Shown here: piece by piece, positions 1 through 8,238 of the stretch
How the letters are laid out: each line of letters starts with the position of its first letter
How positions within the stretch are numbered: position 1 is the first letter of the stretch
NCBI RefSeq assembly: GCF_003947415.1
Contig: NZ_QHKL01000004.1
Span: forward strand, 310,001-374,000
Length of the DNA stretch: 64,000 nt
Direction of reading: 5' to 3'
Source: Amycolatopsis sp. WAC 01376
Lineage (GTDB): Bacteria; Actinomycetota; Actinomycetes; Mycobacteriales; Pseudonocardiaceae
Program-made: the position numbers and the translations under genes
Notes under the pieces: generated by a model
What the model was told of the DNA's origin: nothing
Database searches by the model: none
Seen by the model: the letters and a program-made list of their open reading frames with translations, nothing else

Positions 1-3000
1 AGCCGGACCGTGACGGTGACGTAGTCCTGCCGGAAAGCTCCTTGGCGTTTGAGGGTCACCGACACCCCGGCGCCCAGCAAGGCGTCCATCCGGTTGCGCA
101 AGGCCAACGGGGACAACGCGGCCTGCAACCGGTGCTCGTTGGCCAGCATCTCCAGCGTCCGCGCCGCGTTCGCGGGTTTCGCCGGGACACCGCCCTCTTT
201 CCCGCCCCAGCCGGGCAGCAGATCCGCGTACCGGCCCGCTTTCCGGAGCTTGCCGCGGATCTCCGTGAGCACGCGCTCGGCGCCGTCGAACTCGCCCACC
301 CGCACATTGCCCGCCGCGAGCCCCGCCGCCAGATGTGCGGGCGGGAACTTCTTCTCCGACGCCAGCGTGAGCCCGGAACCGGTGCCCTCCGGGACAGGCA
401 GTCCCCGCGCCGCGGCCTCCGCCATCCCCACCCTGGCGTAGACCGCCGCCGTGGTCGTGACTTCCTCGCCGTCCAGGCCTTGCACCACGATCGTCGCATC
501 GAACCGGTAGAGCCCGATGTCCCCCTTGAGCTGGATCCCCGACTTCGCGGTCGAGGACCGGCCGGACACGGCCGTGTCCACGTTCCGGGAGGAGAAACCG
601 GCACCGAGCCCACCCGCGACGCGCGCCCCCGCGACACCCGCCCCGTAGCCGAACGCGACCGAGGCGTCGAACCCGCGCCTGGTGGAGGCCGAAACGGACG
701 AACTGGTGGTCGCGGACTCGTGCAGCCGCAACTGTGTCTCGGTCGTGGGGCCGACGAGTTCGGCCTTGGTCAGCACGGCCCTCATCCGGACCGCGGCCAC
801 CCGTCCGCCGTCCGCGCTGAGCAGGGCGGCCGAACCGACCCAGCCTTCCAGCATGGCGCCGAAGTTCTCGCGCAGGCTCGCGGTCCCGAGGAACGCGCGC
901 AACGTGTCACGGCCCGGGGCACCGAACTCGGTGACCGACCCGTGCAGCAGACCGGCGGCCTTGGAGTACACCTCCCCCAGATCGGTGACCGCCTCGGGCA
1001 CCGGATTCTGGAGTTTGCTCCCGACGTCGGCGTCCAGGTTCTTCGCGGTCAGCCCGGACGGCGGGGTGAGCCGGACCAGATCGTCCGGGACGCGCAGGGT
1101 GACCCGGCCCGGAACCTGTTGGGGCCTGCCGATCTCGGTGCCTGCCCGGTCGTGGACGCTGACGGTGAACTCGACGGCCATGGCGACCCGCCGGGAGCCC
1201 TCACCGGACCGGATCGCGCGCTGGTCCACAGTGGACATCGCGACGGCCTGCGCCGTACCGGGGGCGGCCAGCGCGGCCTTGCCACCGACGGTGAGATACG
1301 GACCGACCGGCGCCTGCACCGTGCCGGTCATCCCGAGGTCGCCGGCGTGGAGGACGGCGAGACTCTCCGCGGTCGATGTGCCGCCCTGGACCGTGAGATC
1401 CGCCTTGGTCTTCTCCCGCGGTTCGCTCACCGGCTCGCCGCGAAGGGCGGCACGCACCCGGATCTCGCGCCAGCCCTTGGCCGTGCGGACGGGGAAATGC
1501 AGGCCGCTCAGCACGGATTCGAAGTCGTCGCGAACGGCGTTCCCGATCGCGTCGAGCTGATCCGGAGTGGCGCCGGGCATCAGCCTGGCCAGCTCGACGC
1601 CGAGTTCGCCGACCCCTTCGACGTCGAGCACCGGCGCGGAACCGATGGCCTGGCCGTCCGCGAGGAACGGCGGCAGGTCCGCGAGTTTCAGGACCTCCTC
1701 GGTCTCGGTGATTTGCTCGTTCTCGTTCGTCTGCTCGGTCTCGGTGATCTGCTCGGTCTCGGTGAGTTCGGTGACGATCTCGGCCTGCTCGGTGACGAGC
1801 GGTTCCGCCTGTGTTTCGACGGGAGCGTCGTTCGCCGCGATTTCGGCGACCGATTCGGTGGCGACGGCGATCTGCTCCGGCTCGATCGTGGTCGTCTCGG
1901 TGGTGGTGGTCGTCTCGGCCTGGACGGGCGCGGCCTGGCTTTCCGTGGAAGTGGTGCGCAGCGGGGATGGGCGAGTGCGCGGGCGTTCCTCGTCCGGCTG
2001 AGCCGACTTGGCGTCGGAGGTGGTCCGCACGGTCGCGGGCCCGGTCTTCGACTCGGTCGGCTTGACTTCGGCGGTCGGCTTGACGTCCGTAGTCGTTTTG
2101 GCAGCCGAACTCGTCTTGACGTCGGATTTACTGTCCGAAGTGGACTTCGCCTCCGTGGAGGTCTTGGTTTCGGGGGCCGCCTTGGCCTCGGGGGTAGCCG
2201 TGGGAGTGGTTCCCGTCGGCACCGTGACGGCGTCCGACCCGCTCTTGGTGTCCAGTGAGAGCCCGGTCGGAACGGTGCCGGACAGGCTCCCGCCGTCGAA
2301 CATGCTCCCGAACTTCTCCTTGATGGAGGTGACCGCCGCGTCGAGCCCCTTCTCCCCGATCCCTTCGATCTTGTGGCTGACGGCACCACCGACCACACCG
2401 CCGACGAACCCCATCCCGAACTCTTCCGCGGACACGGAATCACCGGTGATCCCCGCCATCGCCGCCTGGGTCATCACCCCGGAGACGCCCTCGAAAAGGA
2501 AAACGGTGCTGAACTCGAAGGCCTTCGCCGCCAGGTTGCCGCCGAGGCGGTCACCCACGTTGCGGGACAGCACATCCGGCACGTCGTCGGCGAACGTGCG
2601 CACGACGTCCTTGCCGAGTTTGTCGCTGAACGGATCGAGCACCCGGTGCAGACTGTCGTTGAACGCCCCTGTTCCGCCGAGGCCGTGTTTGCTCCAGTTG
2701 TCCACGAACGTGCGCGCGTAATCGCGGCCGAGTTGCCGGGCCGCGTCGTCGCCGAGGGTCTTGCCGAACGCTTTACCGAAGCGGTCGGCCATCTCATCGC
2801 TGAAACCGTTGACCGACCGTTTCGTGAACGCCGACGCCGGATCGCTGAGCTGCCTGCCGGCTCGGTCGGTCAAGGTCCGGCCGACGTCGCGCAGCCAGTT
2901 GTCGGGAAGGTCTCCGCCGCCTGGCAGCTTGAGATCCTTGACCAGCTTCATCAGGTCGTCGGTGGCGATCTTGCTGAAGTCCCTGCCCAGCAACCCGGCG

Positions 3001-3695
3001 ATCTTGCGGCCCAGCTTTTCACCGAGTTCGCCGACCGCGCCGCCGAGCACCCCGCCGACCGCGCCCGAGATCAGCGTCTGCGTGGTGGCATCGTCGTCCC
3101 ACTCGGTACGTTCCTTCTGGAGCCGCTGAACGGCGGCGTCGATGAGCAGCCCGCCGGTGATCCCGATGAACGTCTCGAACACGATCGCCCGCACGAGCAT
3201 CTTGAACAGGGTGAGCAGATAGCCGCGAGTGAGAGCGTAATGCCAGGTGAGGTTCGCGAGTGACCCTCCGGCGGTGACGGACGCGAGCGCGTATTCCATC
3301 GCGATCTCGTAGGCGAGCAGGAAAAGCTGGCCGATCGCGGAATACTTGGCGTACTCGACGTCCAACGCGATCTTGCGGCAGCCGTCGGCGATCCCTTTCG
3401 TGCCGGTCGCCAGCTCGTCCATCAGGTTCGGCGAACCGTTGGTGAGCGGCTTCATACTGGCGTCGAACGCCTCACCTGCCTGGGGCATCGACAGTCTCTC
3501 GTCGATCCCCCGCTTGACCCGGTGGATCGAATTCGGCAGGTCGGTCAGCTTGCCGGTGAGATCGTCGTACAGCTCCGCCGATTTGCGGAACTTGTGCTGG
3601 TTGGCGGCGGGCCACGAGACGCCGAGCACTTCAAGGAGCGTTCGCGCCCACTCCGGCACGTCGCCGAAGTCGCTGCGATCGACCTTGATGGGCAC
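1..3695 (-). CDS. Giant type VII secretion effector, WXG100-like N terminus (partial, C-terminal end beyond the left edge)
   Basis: Reading starts at GTG 3695, with GGAGG six bases upstream, and runs off base 1, giving 1231 residues with no stop. Residues ~10-110 form a helical WXG-like region (SWPAANQHKF). Hydrophobic and Gly-rich stretches follow at ~115-215, with a helical region to ~480. Next comes a Thr/Ser/Lys/Glu-rich linker around residues 480-680 with ETKTSTEAKSTSDSK-like repeats, and then a globular part. This layout is typical of polymorphic toxins delivered by ESX systems, in which the toxic domain lies at the far C terminus. That part is outside the window, so the activity is unknown. 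It is separated from the esx operon by a noncoding element but shares its strand. The export role is inferred from context. Confidence 0.8.
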   Translation of the reverse strand, partial: MPIKVDRSDFGDVPEWARTLLEVLGVSWPAANQHKFRKSAELYDDLTGKLTDLPNSIHRVKRGIDERLSMPQAGEAFDASMKPLTNGSPNLMDELATGTKGIADGCRKIALDVEYAKYSAIGQLFLLAYEIAMEYALASVTAGGSLANLTWHYALTRGYLLTLFKMLVRAIVFETFIGITGGLLIDAAVQRLQKERTEWDDDATTQTLISGAVGGVLGGAVGELGEKLGRKIAGLLGRDFSKIATDDLMKLVKDLKLPGGGDLPDNWLRDVGRTLTDRAGRQLSDPASAFTKRSVNGFSDEMADRFGKAFGKTLGDDAARQLGRDYARTFVDNWSKHGLGGTGAFNDSLHRVLDPFSDKLGKDVVRTFADDVPDVLSRNVGDRLGGNLAAKAFEFSTVFLFEGVSGVMTQAAMAGITGDSVSAEEFGMGFVGGVVGGAVSHKIEGIGEKGLDAAVTSIKEKFGSMFDGGSLSGTVPTGLSLDTKSGSDAVTVPTGTTPTATPEAKAAPETKTSTEAKSTSDSKSDVKTSSAAKTTTDVKPTAEVKPTESKTGPATVRTTSDAKSAQPDEERPRTRPSPLRTTSTESQAAPVQAETTTTTETTTIEPEQIAVATESVAEIAANDAPVETQAEPLVTEQAEIVTELTETEQITETEQTNENEQITETEEVLKLADLPPFLADGQAIGSAPVLDVEGVGELGVELARLMPGATPDQLDAIGNAVRDDFESVLSGLHFPVRTAKGWREIRVRAALRGEPVSEPREKTKADLTVQGGTSTAESLAVLHAGDLGMTGTVQAPVGPYLTVGGKAALAAPGTAQAVAMSTVDQRAIRSGEGSRRVAMAVEFTVSVHDRAGTEIGRPQQVPGRVTLRVPDDLVRLTPPSGLTAKNLDADVGSKLQNPVPEAVTDLGEVYSKAAGLLHGSVTEFGAPGRDTLRAFLGTASLRENFGAMLEGWVGSAALLSADGGRVAAVRMRAVLTKAELVGPTTETQLRLHESATTSSSVSASTRRGFDASVAFGYGAGVAGARVAGGLGAGFSSRNVDTAVSGRSSTAKSGIQLKGDIGLYRFDATIVVQGLDGEEVTTTAAVYARVGMAEAAARGLPVPEGTGSGLTLASEKKFPPAHLAAGLAAGNVRVGEFDGAERVLTEIRGKLRKAGRYADLLPGWGGKEGGVPAKPANAARTLEMLANEHRLQAALSPLALRNRMDALLGAGVSVTLKRQGAFRQDYVTVTVR

Positions 3696-3781
3696 GGACA
3701 ACCTCCAACCGTTTCACCGGAGCTAACGCACGCCGGCCGCCGGACGGTTCACCGAAGTACATGAAGGCCCCCTTCCTGTAC

Positions 3782-4218
3782 CTAGTGTCCTGCGCCGGAA
3801 GTTCGCGCCGTAAATCCGTATCGATATCCGGCCGTTTCGCACCTGGTCCGCGGGTCATGAGGTGAAGATGAGGCTCTTGACCGTCCACAAGGGACGACAG
3901 TCAAACAACAGTGTCCGTTATGAGCACTTTGGGTGGGGGTCGTGAGTGGTAAGTGTCGTTAGAACGACACTTACCACTCACGACCCCCACCGAAAACCGC
4001 ACATTTATCCACAAGCCGGACATATCGCCGCCCGAAAGCGTCCCTCATGGACACTCAAAACGGGGCCGGCTCCCGTGGCCGGTCCGGAACCTCGCCATGA
4101 AGGCATCCTGACTAACCTTGAAGTCAGCGAAAGCTCACGGCCTCAGCCGACAGTATCTTCACCGCACTAAACAAGACCACGCCGAATTACCACACGAACT
4201 TCCGACTCGGGACACTAG
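3782..4218. mobile_element. MITE-like noncoding insertion with terminal inverted repeats and CTAG duplication
   Basis: Both ends read inward as CTAGTGTCC-y-G-m-G-y-CGGAAGTTCG, and about 29 of the first 37 bases match between the ends. CTAG is present at each edge but only once in the uninterrupted hairpin copy at 59412-59415, so CTAG is either the target duplication or a palindromic end. Internal length is 429 bp (3786-4214). No credible reading frame or transposase is present, so it would need a transposase in trans. It contains a second repeat with a perfect palindrome at 3933-3990. Its base composition is visibly less G+C-rich than its surroundings. Confidence 0.7.
3876..4056. repeat. ~180 bp palindrome-centred repeat, copy 1 (58 bp perfect inverted repeat at 3933-3990)
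   Basis: The core at 3933-3960 and 3963-3990 is a perfect 28 bp inverted repeat around a 2-base spacer, containing GGTCGTGAGTGGTAAGTG. Outer sequences (TTGACCGTCCACAAGGGACG near 3878; CGTCCCTCATGGACAC near 4038) match the layout of a second copy at 46441-46630. It lies inside the MITE-like element. It could form a cruciform or a very stable RNA hairpin; function unknown. Confidence 0.7.
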
Positions 4219-4322
4219 GCGCAAGGAAGGAGGCCTTCATGTAGTGGGGAACGCCGTCGCCAGGGGGAATCGGGTGCCGACCGTCACCGTGCTCACCTGG
4301 CCGTGAAAGCGACGGGCCGAGA

Positions 4323-5420
4323 TCAGGCCTGGCACTTGGCCTTCACCATCGCGGCGGCGTGGTGCGCATAGGTCTTGGTCGAGCCCGACCAGTCGCGCCC
4401 CCGGTTGAGCAGCTGCACGGCGAGTTTCGCGCCGTTCGCCCGGAAAGTACCGACGTTCACCCATCGGCCGCGGTTGCCGACCTGGTCGATCTGGAATGTC
4501 CCGACCGGCGTGGCCTTTTCCACCGCGAACCGGTCGAAGACGCGGTAGACCGACGGGCTGCCACCCACGACGGTGACGTCGCCGCTCGGGATGAACACCG
4601 AGACCGCACACGATCCGGTGGTCACCGGGCCGGTGTTGAACGTCCACACGCCGTACGCGCTGGGGTCGTCCTTGTTCGCGTCGCCGGACATCGGGATGGA
4701 GACGAACGAGCTGCCGCAGCCGCCGTTGCCGTGGTTCACCCAGCCTGACTTGCCGTCGCTGTACGCCCCGAAACCGACGAACTGGGTACCCCCACCGCAG
4801 CCCTTGCCCGCCATACCCTCGTAGACCACCGACTTGGCGGCGGGCGGCGGGACGGGGGGACCTTGCGGCTGGGGTTTGTTCTGCTGCTGCACCGGCGCCG
4901 GGCCGCCACCGCCCTGCGGTCCGGGGCCCGCCGGGTTCCCGTCCGCGGGTGGTGCCGCGGGAACCCCGGCCGGAACGCCGTCCTGGCCCACCGGCAGGCC
5001 TTCGACCGGCTGGCCGGGCAGCGCGCCCACGGGCAGGCCTCCGGCGTTGTTGTCCGCGGGCGGGGCGGCGAGCCCCGGCACGAACCCGCCACCCGGCGGC
5101 AGATCCCGCGCGTAGCCCGCGGCGTTCGGTCCCTCGCCGGGCTGGTCGTCGCCGAGCAGACCGCTGAGCGCCAGCGGCAGGGCGACCAGCACGACACCGG
5201 CGACCGCCGCCGCGACGATCACCGGTTTGGGCAAGCGGCCCGGTGCCGACGATGCGACGGCGGCGCCCGCGTCCACCACCGGCGCCGCGGCGCCCGCCGC
5301 GGCGGTCTTGGCGGCGACCGGGGTGGTTTCGTTGTCCGCCTTCGCTTCCGGGGCGGCAGGCGTGACCGCCGCCGCGGCGGCGACCGCGACTCCGGTGGAC
5401 TGTTCTGCGTCCGTGGACAT
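4323..5420 (-). CDS. Membrane-anchored proline-rich hypothetical protein of the type VII locus
   Basis: 365 residues from ATG 5420, with AAGGAAG upstream. An Ala/Thr-rich cytoplasmic N terminus (~1-100) precedes one clear transmembrane helix (VIVAAAVAGVVLVALPLAL, about residues 107-127). A Pro/Gly-rich stalk (~130-200) follows. The C-terminal external domain (~200-365) has paired Cys residues (KGCGGG..., NGGCGSS..., GSCAVSV..., VKAKCQA) suggesting disulphides. It is the last gene of the esx run before the mobile element. The topology suggests a surface domain displayed on a stalk; the ligand is unknown. The C-terminal part resembles beta-rich secreted domains but I cannot name a family. Confidence 0.75.
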   Translation of the reverse strand: MSTDAEQSTGVAVAAAAAVTPAAPEAKADNETTPVAAKTAAAGAAAPVVDAGAAVASSAPGRLPKPVIVAAAVAGVVLVALPLALSGLLGDDQPGEGPNAAGYARDLPPGGGFVPGLAAPPADNNAGGLPVGALPGQPVEGLPVGQDGVPAGVPAAPPADGNPAGPGPQGGGGPAPVQQQNKPQPQGPPVPPPAAKSVVYEGMAGKGCGGGTQFVGFGAYSDGKSGWVNHGNGGCGSSFVSIPMSGDANKDDPSAYGVWTFNTGPVTTGSCAVSVFIPSGDVTVVGGSPSVYRVFDRFAVEKATPVGTFQIDQVGNRGRWVNVGTFRANGAKLAVQLLNRGRDWSGSTKTYAHHAAAMVKAKCQA

Positions 5421-5486
5421 GGTGTTCCCGCTTCCTTTACTGACTCAGGTTCTTGCCGGCAGGACCCGTTCGGCCGCCGGAGTCGA

Positions 5487-5807
5487 TCACGGGCGCTTGG
5501 TGCCGCCGCGCACGTTCGCGATGTTCTCGGTCTCCACGTTGCGAAGGTTGAGCGCCATGCCCTTCGTCACGTTGGTCTGGTTCCGGACGACCTCTTTGAT
5601 CGAAGTGAAGGCTTCTTCGACCTTCTGCGCCGGGCCGAAGAGGTTCTCCTTGATCTCGGCGCCCATGTCGTCGTCACCGCAGGCTTCGAGCAGCAGGGCG
5701 AGCCGATCCGCGCCGAGCTCGCAGATCAGGTCCATTTTGGCCGCGATCGACTGGTACCCCTCGCCGATGATCTCCATGGCCCTCGGGTCGGCACTGAAGT
5801 TCGACAT
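5487..5807 (-). CDS. Small helical ESX-associated protein (EspC/WXG100-like)
   Basis: 106 residues from ATG 5807, 12 bases after the upstream gene's stop. It is predicted all-helical, with a central break DDDMGAEIKENLFGP instead of a canonical W-x-G turn. Its size and helix-turn-helix hairpin fit the WXG100/EspC superfamily of ESX substrates and partners. Lying directly downstream of a large Pro-rich putative substrate, it could be that protein's heterodimer partner or secretion companion. Assignment rests on size, helicity and context rather than on a signature motif. Confidence 0.7.
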   Translation of the reverse strand: MSNFSADPRAMEIIGEGYQSIAAKMDLICELGADRLALLLEACGDDDMGAEIKENLFGPAQKVEEAFTSIKEVVRNQTNVTKGMALNLRNVETENIANVRGGTKRP

Positions 5808-5819
5808 GGTCTCCCGTCC

Positions 5820-7835
5820 TCATCCTGTCGTGGTGCCCGTGCCCTGACCGGCCGCCGGGTTGATGCTGTGTCTCGTCGCGGATTCGCCGTCCTGGTTGAC
5901 GCGCACCTGGGCACCACCCGGCCGCCGGGTCCGGCGCCTTCGCCTGCCCAGCACGCCGGGGGCGACCGTGGGATCGGTGCCCCAGGTCTCCTCGTCCTCG
6001 GCGAGCCAGGTCGCCCGCTCACGTTCGCCCTTGTCCTGTCCCGCTCCGCCGGCACCGGCACCGCCCGCCGACGGCGGATAGAACGGCACACCGTTACCCG
6101 TTGTCCCTTTAGGACCACCCAAAGTCCCATTAGGACTTACGGCCGAGTTCGGGCCCGTAGCGGGCGGAGCCATCGAGTTCCCGCCCATGGATGTGGTGGG
6201 CGGCGAAACACCGACCCGGCCGCCGCCGAGGGAGCCCGGTCCACTGTGGAAGTTCGCCTGCGGGTCGAACTTCGACATCGTCAAGGGCGGCGCATCGGGA
6301 GCGCGGAGGGACGGGAGGGGCGGGGGTGTGCCGCGCCGCAACGAATTGAGGTGCCGTTCCATGGCCGTCTCGTTGACGCCGGTCCGCGTCTCCGGGGGCG
6401 GGTAAGCCTTGCGCAGGCGATCCTTCTGCTCGAGGTTCCCGCCGTTCCTCGGGCCGACGATCTCACCGTTCGCGGTCACCCGCGAGCCGGGCGGGACGAT
6501 GATCGGCCTGCCGTCGGCACCCAGCACGGGTTTCCCGTTGGGGCCGATGACGATGCCGTCCCGGCCGACGTACGAACCGGTGGGCACTTTCAGGCTGGTG
6601 TTCGGCCCACCGCCACCGATCCGGGTGATCGGCGGCGGGAAGAGCCCGCCAGGGCCGTTCTTGACGTTCGTGTCGGTCCTGATGATCCGAGGAGGCGGGG
6701 GTGGCGGCGGCGCGGACGTAGTGGTGGTGATGGGTCCTTTGTCGCCGCCCGAACCGTTTCCTCCATCACCACCGGTCCCGTCACCACCGGTCCCGTCGCC
6801 GCCTGAACCGTCGCCTCCGGAGCCACCGGGGGCGAGGTTGAGGTAGGCGGGATCCTTGATCGTCGGCAGTTTCACGGTGGCCAGCTGGTAAGTCGCTGCC
6901 AGCAACCCCACCGTGCTGGCTCCCCAGCTGTCCAAGAACGTCAGGTGTTGACGCCAGACCCACTTGGCCGCCTTTTCCAGCTTCTCACGCGGAGCGGTTT
7001 CGGTCACCGAGCCGCCGAGGAGGTCGCTCACCGGCCATCCGTCCTTCTCCCTGGTGTACTTGGGAGGAAAGTGGCTGCCGAAATCCGCCACCAGCTCCGG
7101 CGACTGCCAGATCGCGCGCACCACGCCGGTCGGCGAGCAGAGCTGCGACCCGGGCCCGGTGACCGCGAACCCCAGCCCGGTGTCGTAGGTGAAACTGTTG
7201 TCCCCCTGCCAGAACGCGCGACCGTCGTACAGCATGGTCACGCCGTGCTTCAGGAGTCCCTTCGCATCCCGGAGCGCGGTCCACGAAGTGCGTTCGTGGC
7301 TCATCTGTTCCACGAGGTCCCGGCATTTGAAGGCGAGCTTGTCCAGCACCGTCCAAAAAGCACTCGCGCCCGCGCCCTGGAAGTCGTCGCCGCGATGGCC
7401 GGTCTTGTTCCGCTCGGTTTCCAGCGGGACGACCTGCGCGGTCAGCCAGTTCGCGACACCCTCCAGTGTGGCCGCCGCCGTTTCGAAGCTGCGCTGGTTG
7501 CCGACGGCGTTGAGGTCGCCGTACAGGGAATCCACGATGCTGTTGGCGTTGCCGAAGTACTTCGCCGCCACGTCGTCGAGCTCTTTGGTCGCGTCGGCGA
7601 CGCCGTACCACGACGTGAAGAACGTCATTCCCTCGGCGTGGATCAAATTCGTCGGCACGTGATTGCTCGGTCCGCGAAGATGGGTACGGGTCTCCCATTT
7701 CAGCCAGGTCTGGTTGATGACCTCCTCGCGCGACGGCACGATCGGGCAATGGGGCTCGACACTGAAGATGTTGAGTGCCTGCTCCCACAGCCAGGTCGTC
7801 GTGTCCGGCCCGCCAAGGATCAGGGAGCTAGTCAC
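5820..7835 (-). CDS. Large Pro/Gly-rich putative type VII substrate, paralogue 2
   Basis: 671 residues. The N-terminal ~330 residues are helical (begins MTSSLILGGPDTTTWLWEQA; includes WLKWETRTHL). The next region is Gly/Asp-rich (GGDGTGGDG repeats) and Pro-rich. A motif of the type VGxDGxVxGPxGKPVLxAxGR follows, ending in PxGSxVxxNGEIxGP. The tail carries GVPFYPPSAGG and WLAEDEETWGTDPTV, then a basic stretch. The same order occurs in the 702-residue gene upstream, so they are tandem paralogues. The ATG overlaps the end of the YbaB-like gene by 8 bases, implying translational coupling. A helical N terminus with a disordered Pro/Gly tail is EspB/PPE-like in architecture, but no family was recognised. 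Confidence 0.75.
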   Translation of the reverse strand: MTSSLILGGPDTTTWLWEQALNIFSVEPHCPIVPSREEVINQTWLKWETRTHLRGPSNHVPTNLIHAEGMTFFTSWYGVADATKELDDVAAKYFGNANSIVDSLYGDLNAVGNQRSFETAAATLEGVANWLTAQVVPLETERNKTGHRGDDFQGAGASAFWTVLDKLAFKCRDLVEQMSHERTSWTALRDAKGLLKHGVTMLYDGRAFWQGDNSFTYDTGLGFAVTGPGSQLCSPTGVVRAIWQSPELVADFGSHFPPKYTREKDGWPVSDLLGGSVTETAPREKLEKAAKWVWRQHLTFLDSWGASTVGLLAATYQLATVKLPTIKDPAYLNLAPGGSGGDGSGGDGTGGDGTGGDGGNGSGGDKGPITTTTSAPPPPPPPRIIRTDTNVKNGPGGLFPPPITRIGGGGPNTSLKVPTGSYVGRDGIVIGPNGKPVLGADGRPIIVPPGSRVTANGEIVGPRNGGNLEQKDRLRKAYPPPETRTGVNETAMERHLNSLRRGTPPPLPSLRAPDAPPLTMSKFDPQANFHSGPGSLGGGRVGVSPPTTSMGGNSMAPPATGPNSAVSPNGTLGGPKGTTGNGVPFYPPSAGGAGAGGAGQDKGERERATWLAEDEETWGTDPTVAPGVLGRRRRRTRRPGGAQVRVNQDGESATRHSINPAAGQGTGTTTG

Positions 7836-8238
7836 GTCGTCCGCCGAAGACGTCCGACGGCGCCTCGTCCCAGAGCGGAGCGAACGCCTTGTCGACCTCG
7901 GTGGTGCCCGTCATGGCCGCACGGAGATCGGCGCGCTGGTCCATGAGCGGGCCGAAGACCTCGACGACCGTGTCCGCCATTTCCCGCCGGGCGCGCTCGA
8001 ACGCCTCGATCAGGGTCTTGGACAGTTGTTCCGGCGGCATGGAGCGGTACTTCGTGGTGTGGAACTTCAAGCCCACCAAGGAGTTCTTGGCGTCCACGGT
8101 CACGGTGACCATGCGGTCCGCGGAGGTCGCCGAAGCCGTCCGCGAGGCGAGGTCGGCCTTCGCCGACTCGATCCGGTCACGCTGATCCTTCAGCGTGACC
8201 ATAGCCTGGTGAAGTTGATCCTCCAGCCAGTCGGCCAT
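7828..8238 (-). CDS. YbaB/EbfC-family protein in the type VII locus
   Basis: 136 residues from ATG 8238 (MADWLEDQLHQ), chosen because GGGAGGAAA sits just upstream; a longer frame to 8433 lies in the coding tail of the preceding gene. An N-terminal coiled coil (residues 5-40) is followed by the beta strands VTVTVDAKNSLVGLKF, typical of YbaB/EbfC nucleoid-associated proteins, and a C-terminal helix. Members of this family recur beside actinobacterial ESX genes, where their job is unclear: DNA binding, or a WXG-like companion role. The start overlaps the end of the 702-residue gene by 62 bases and the stop overlaps the next gene by 8. Confidence 0.8.
   Translation of the reverse strand: MADWLEDQLHQAMVTLKDQRDRIESAKADLASRTASATSADRMVTVTVDAKNSLVGLKFHTTKYRSMPPEQLSKTLIEAFERARREMADTVVEVFGPLMDQRADLRAAMTGTTEVDKAFAPLWDEAPSDVFGGRRD

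Larger units (their letters stand above)
3755..4246. repeat. TGAAGG-type hairpin repeat, split by an insertion
   Basis: The left arm (3755-3777, AAGTACATGAAGGCCCCCTT...) and right arm (4224-4246) are near-perfect reverse complements. They correspond to the uninterrupted hairpin at 59385-59443. Here the loop sequence GTACCTAG|GCGCA is interrupted after CTAG by 429 bp of foreign sequence. The hairpin lies downstream of the 365-residue membrane protein gene and may once have been its terminator. Confidence 0.75.

Noticed and set aside
42..2258. Long plus-strand frame opposite the giant effector gene
   Set aside because: It is a high-GC shadow: Arg/Gly/Pro-rich with no domain, while the minus strand gives a coherent protein with a ribosome site.
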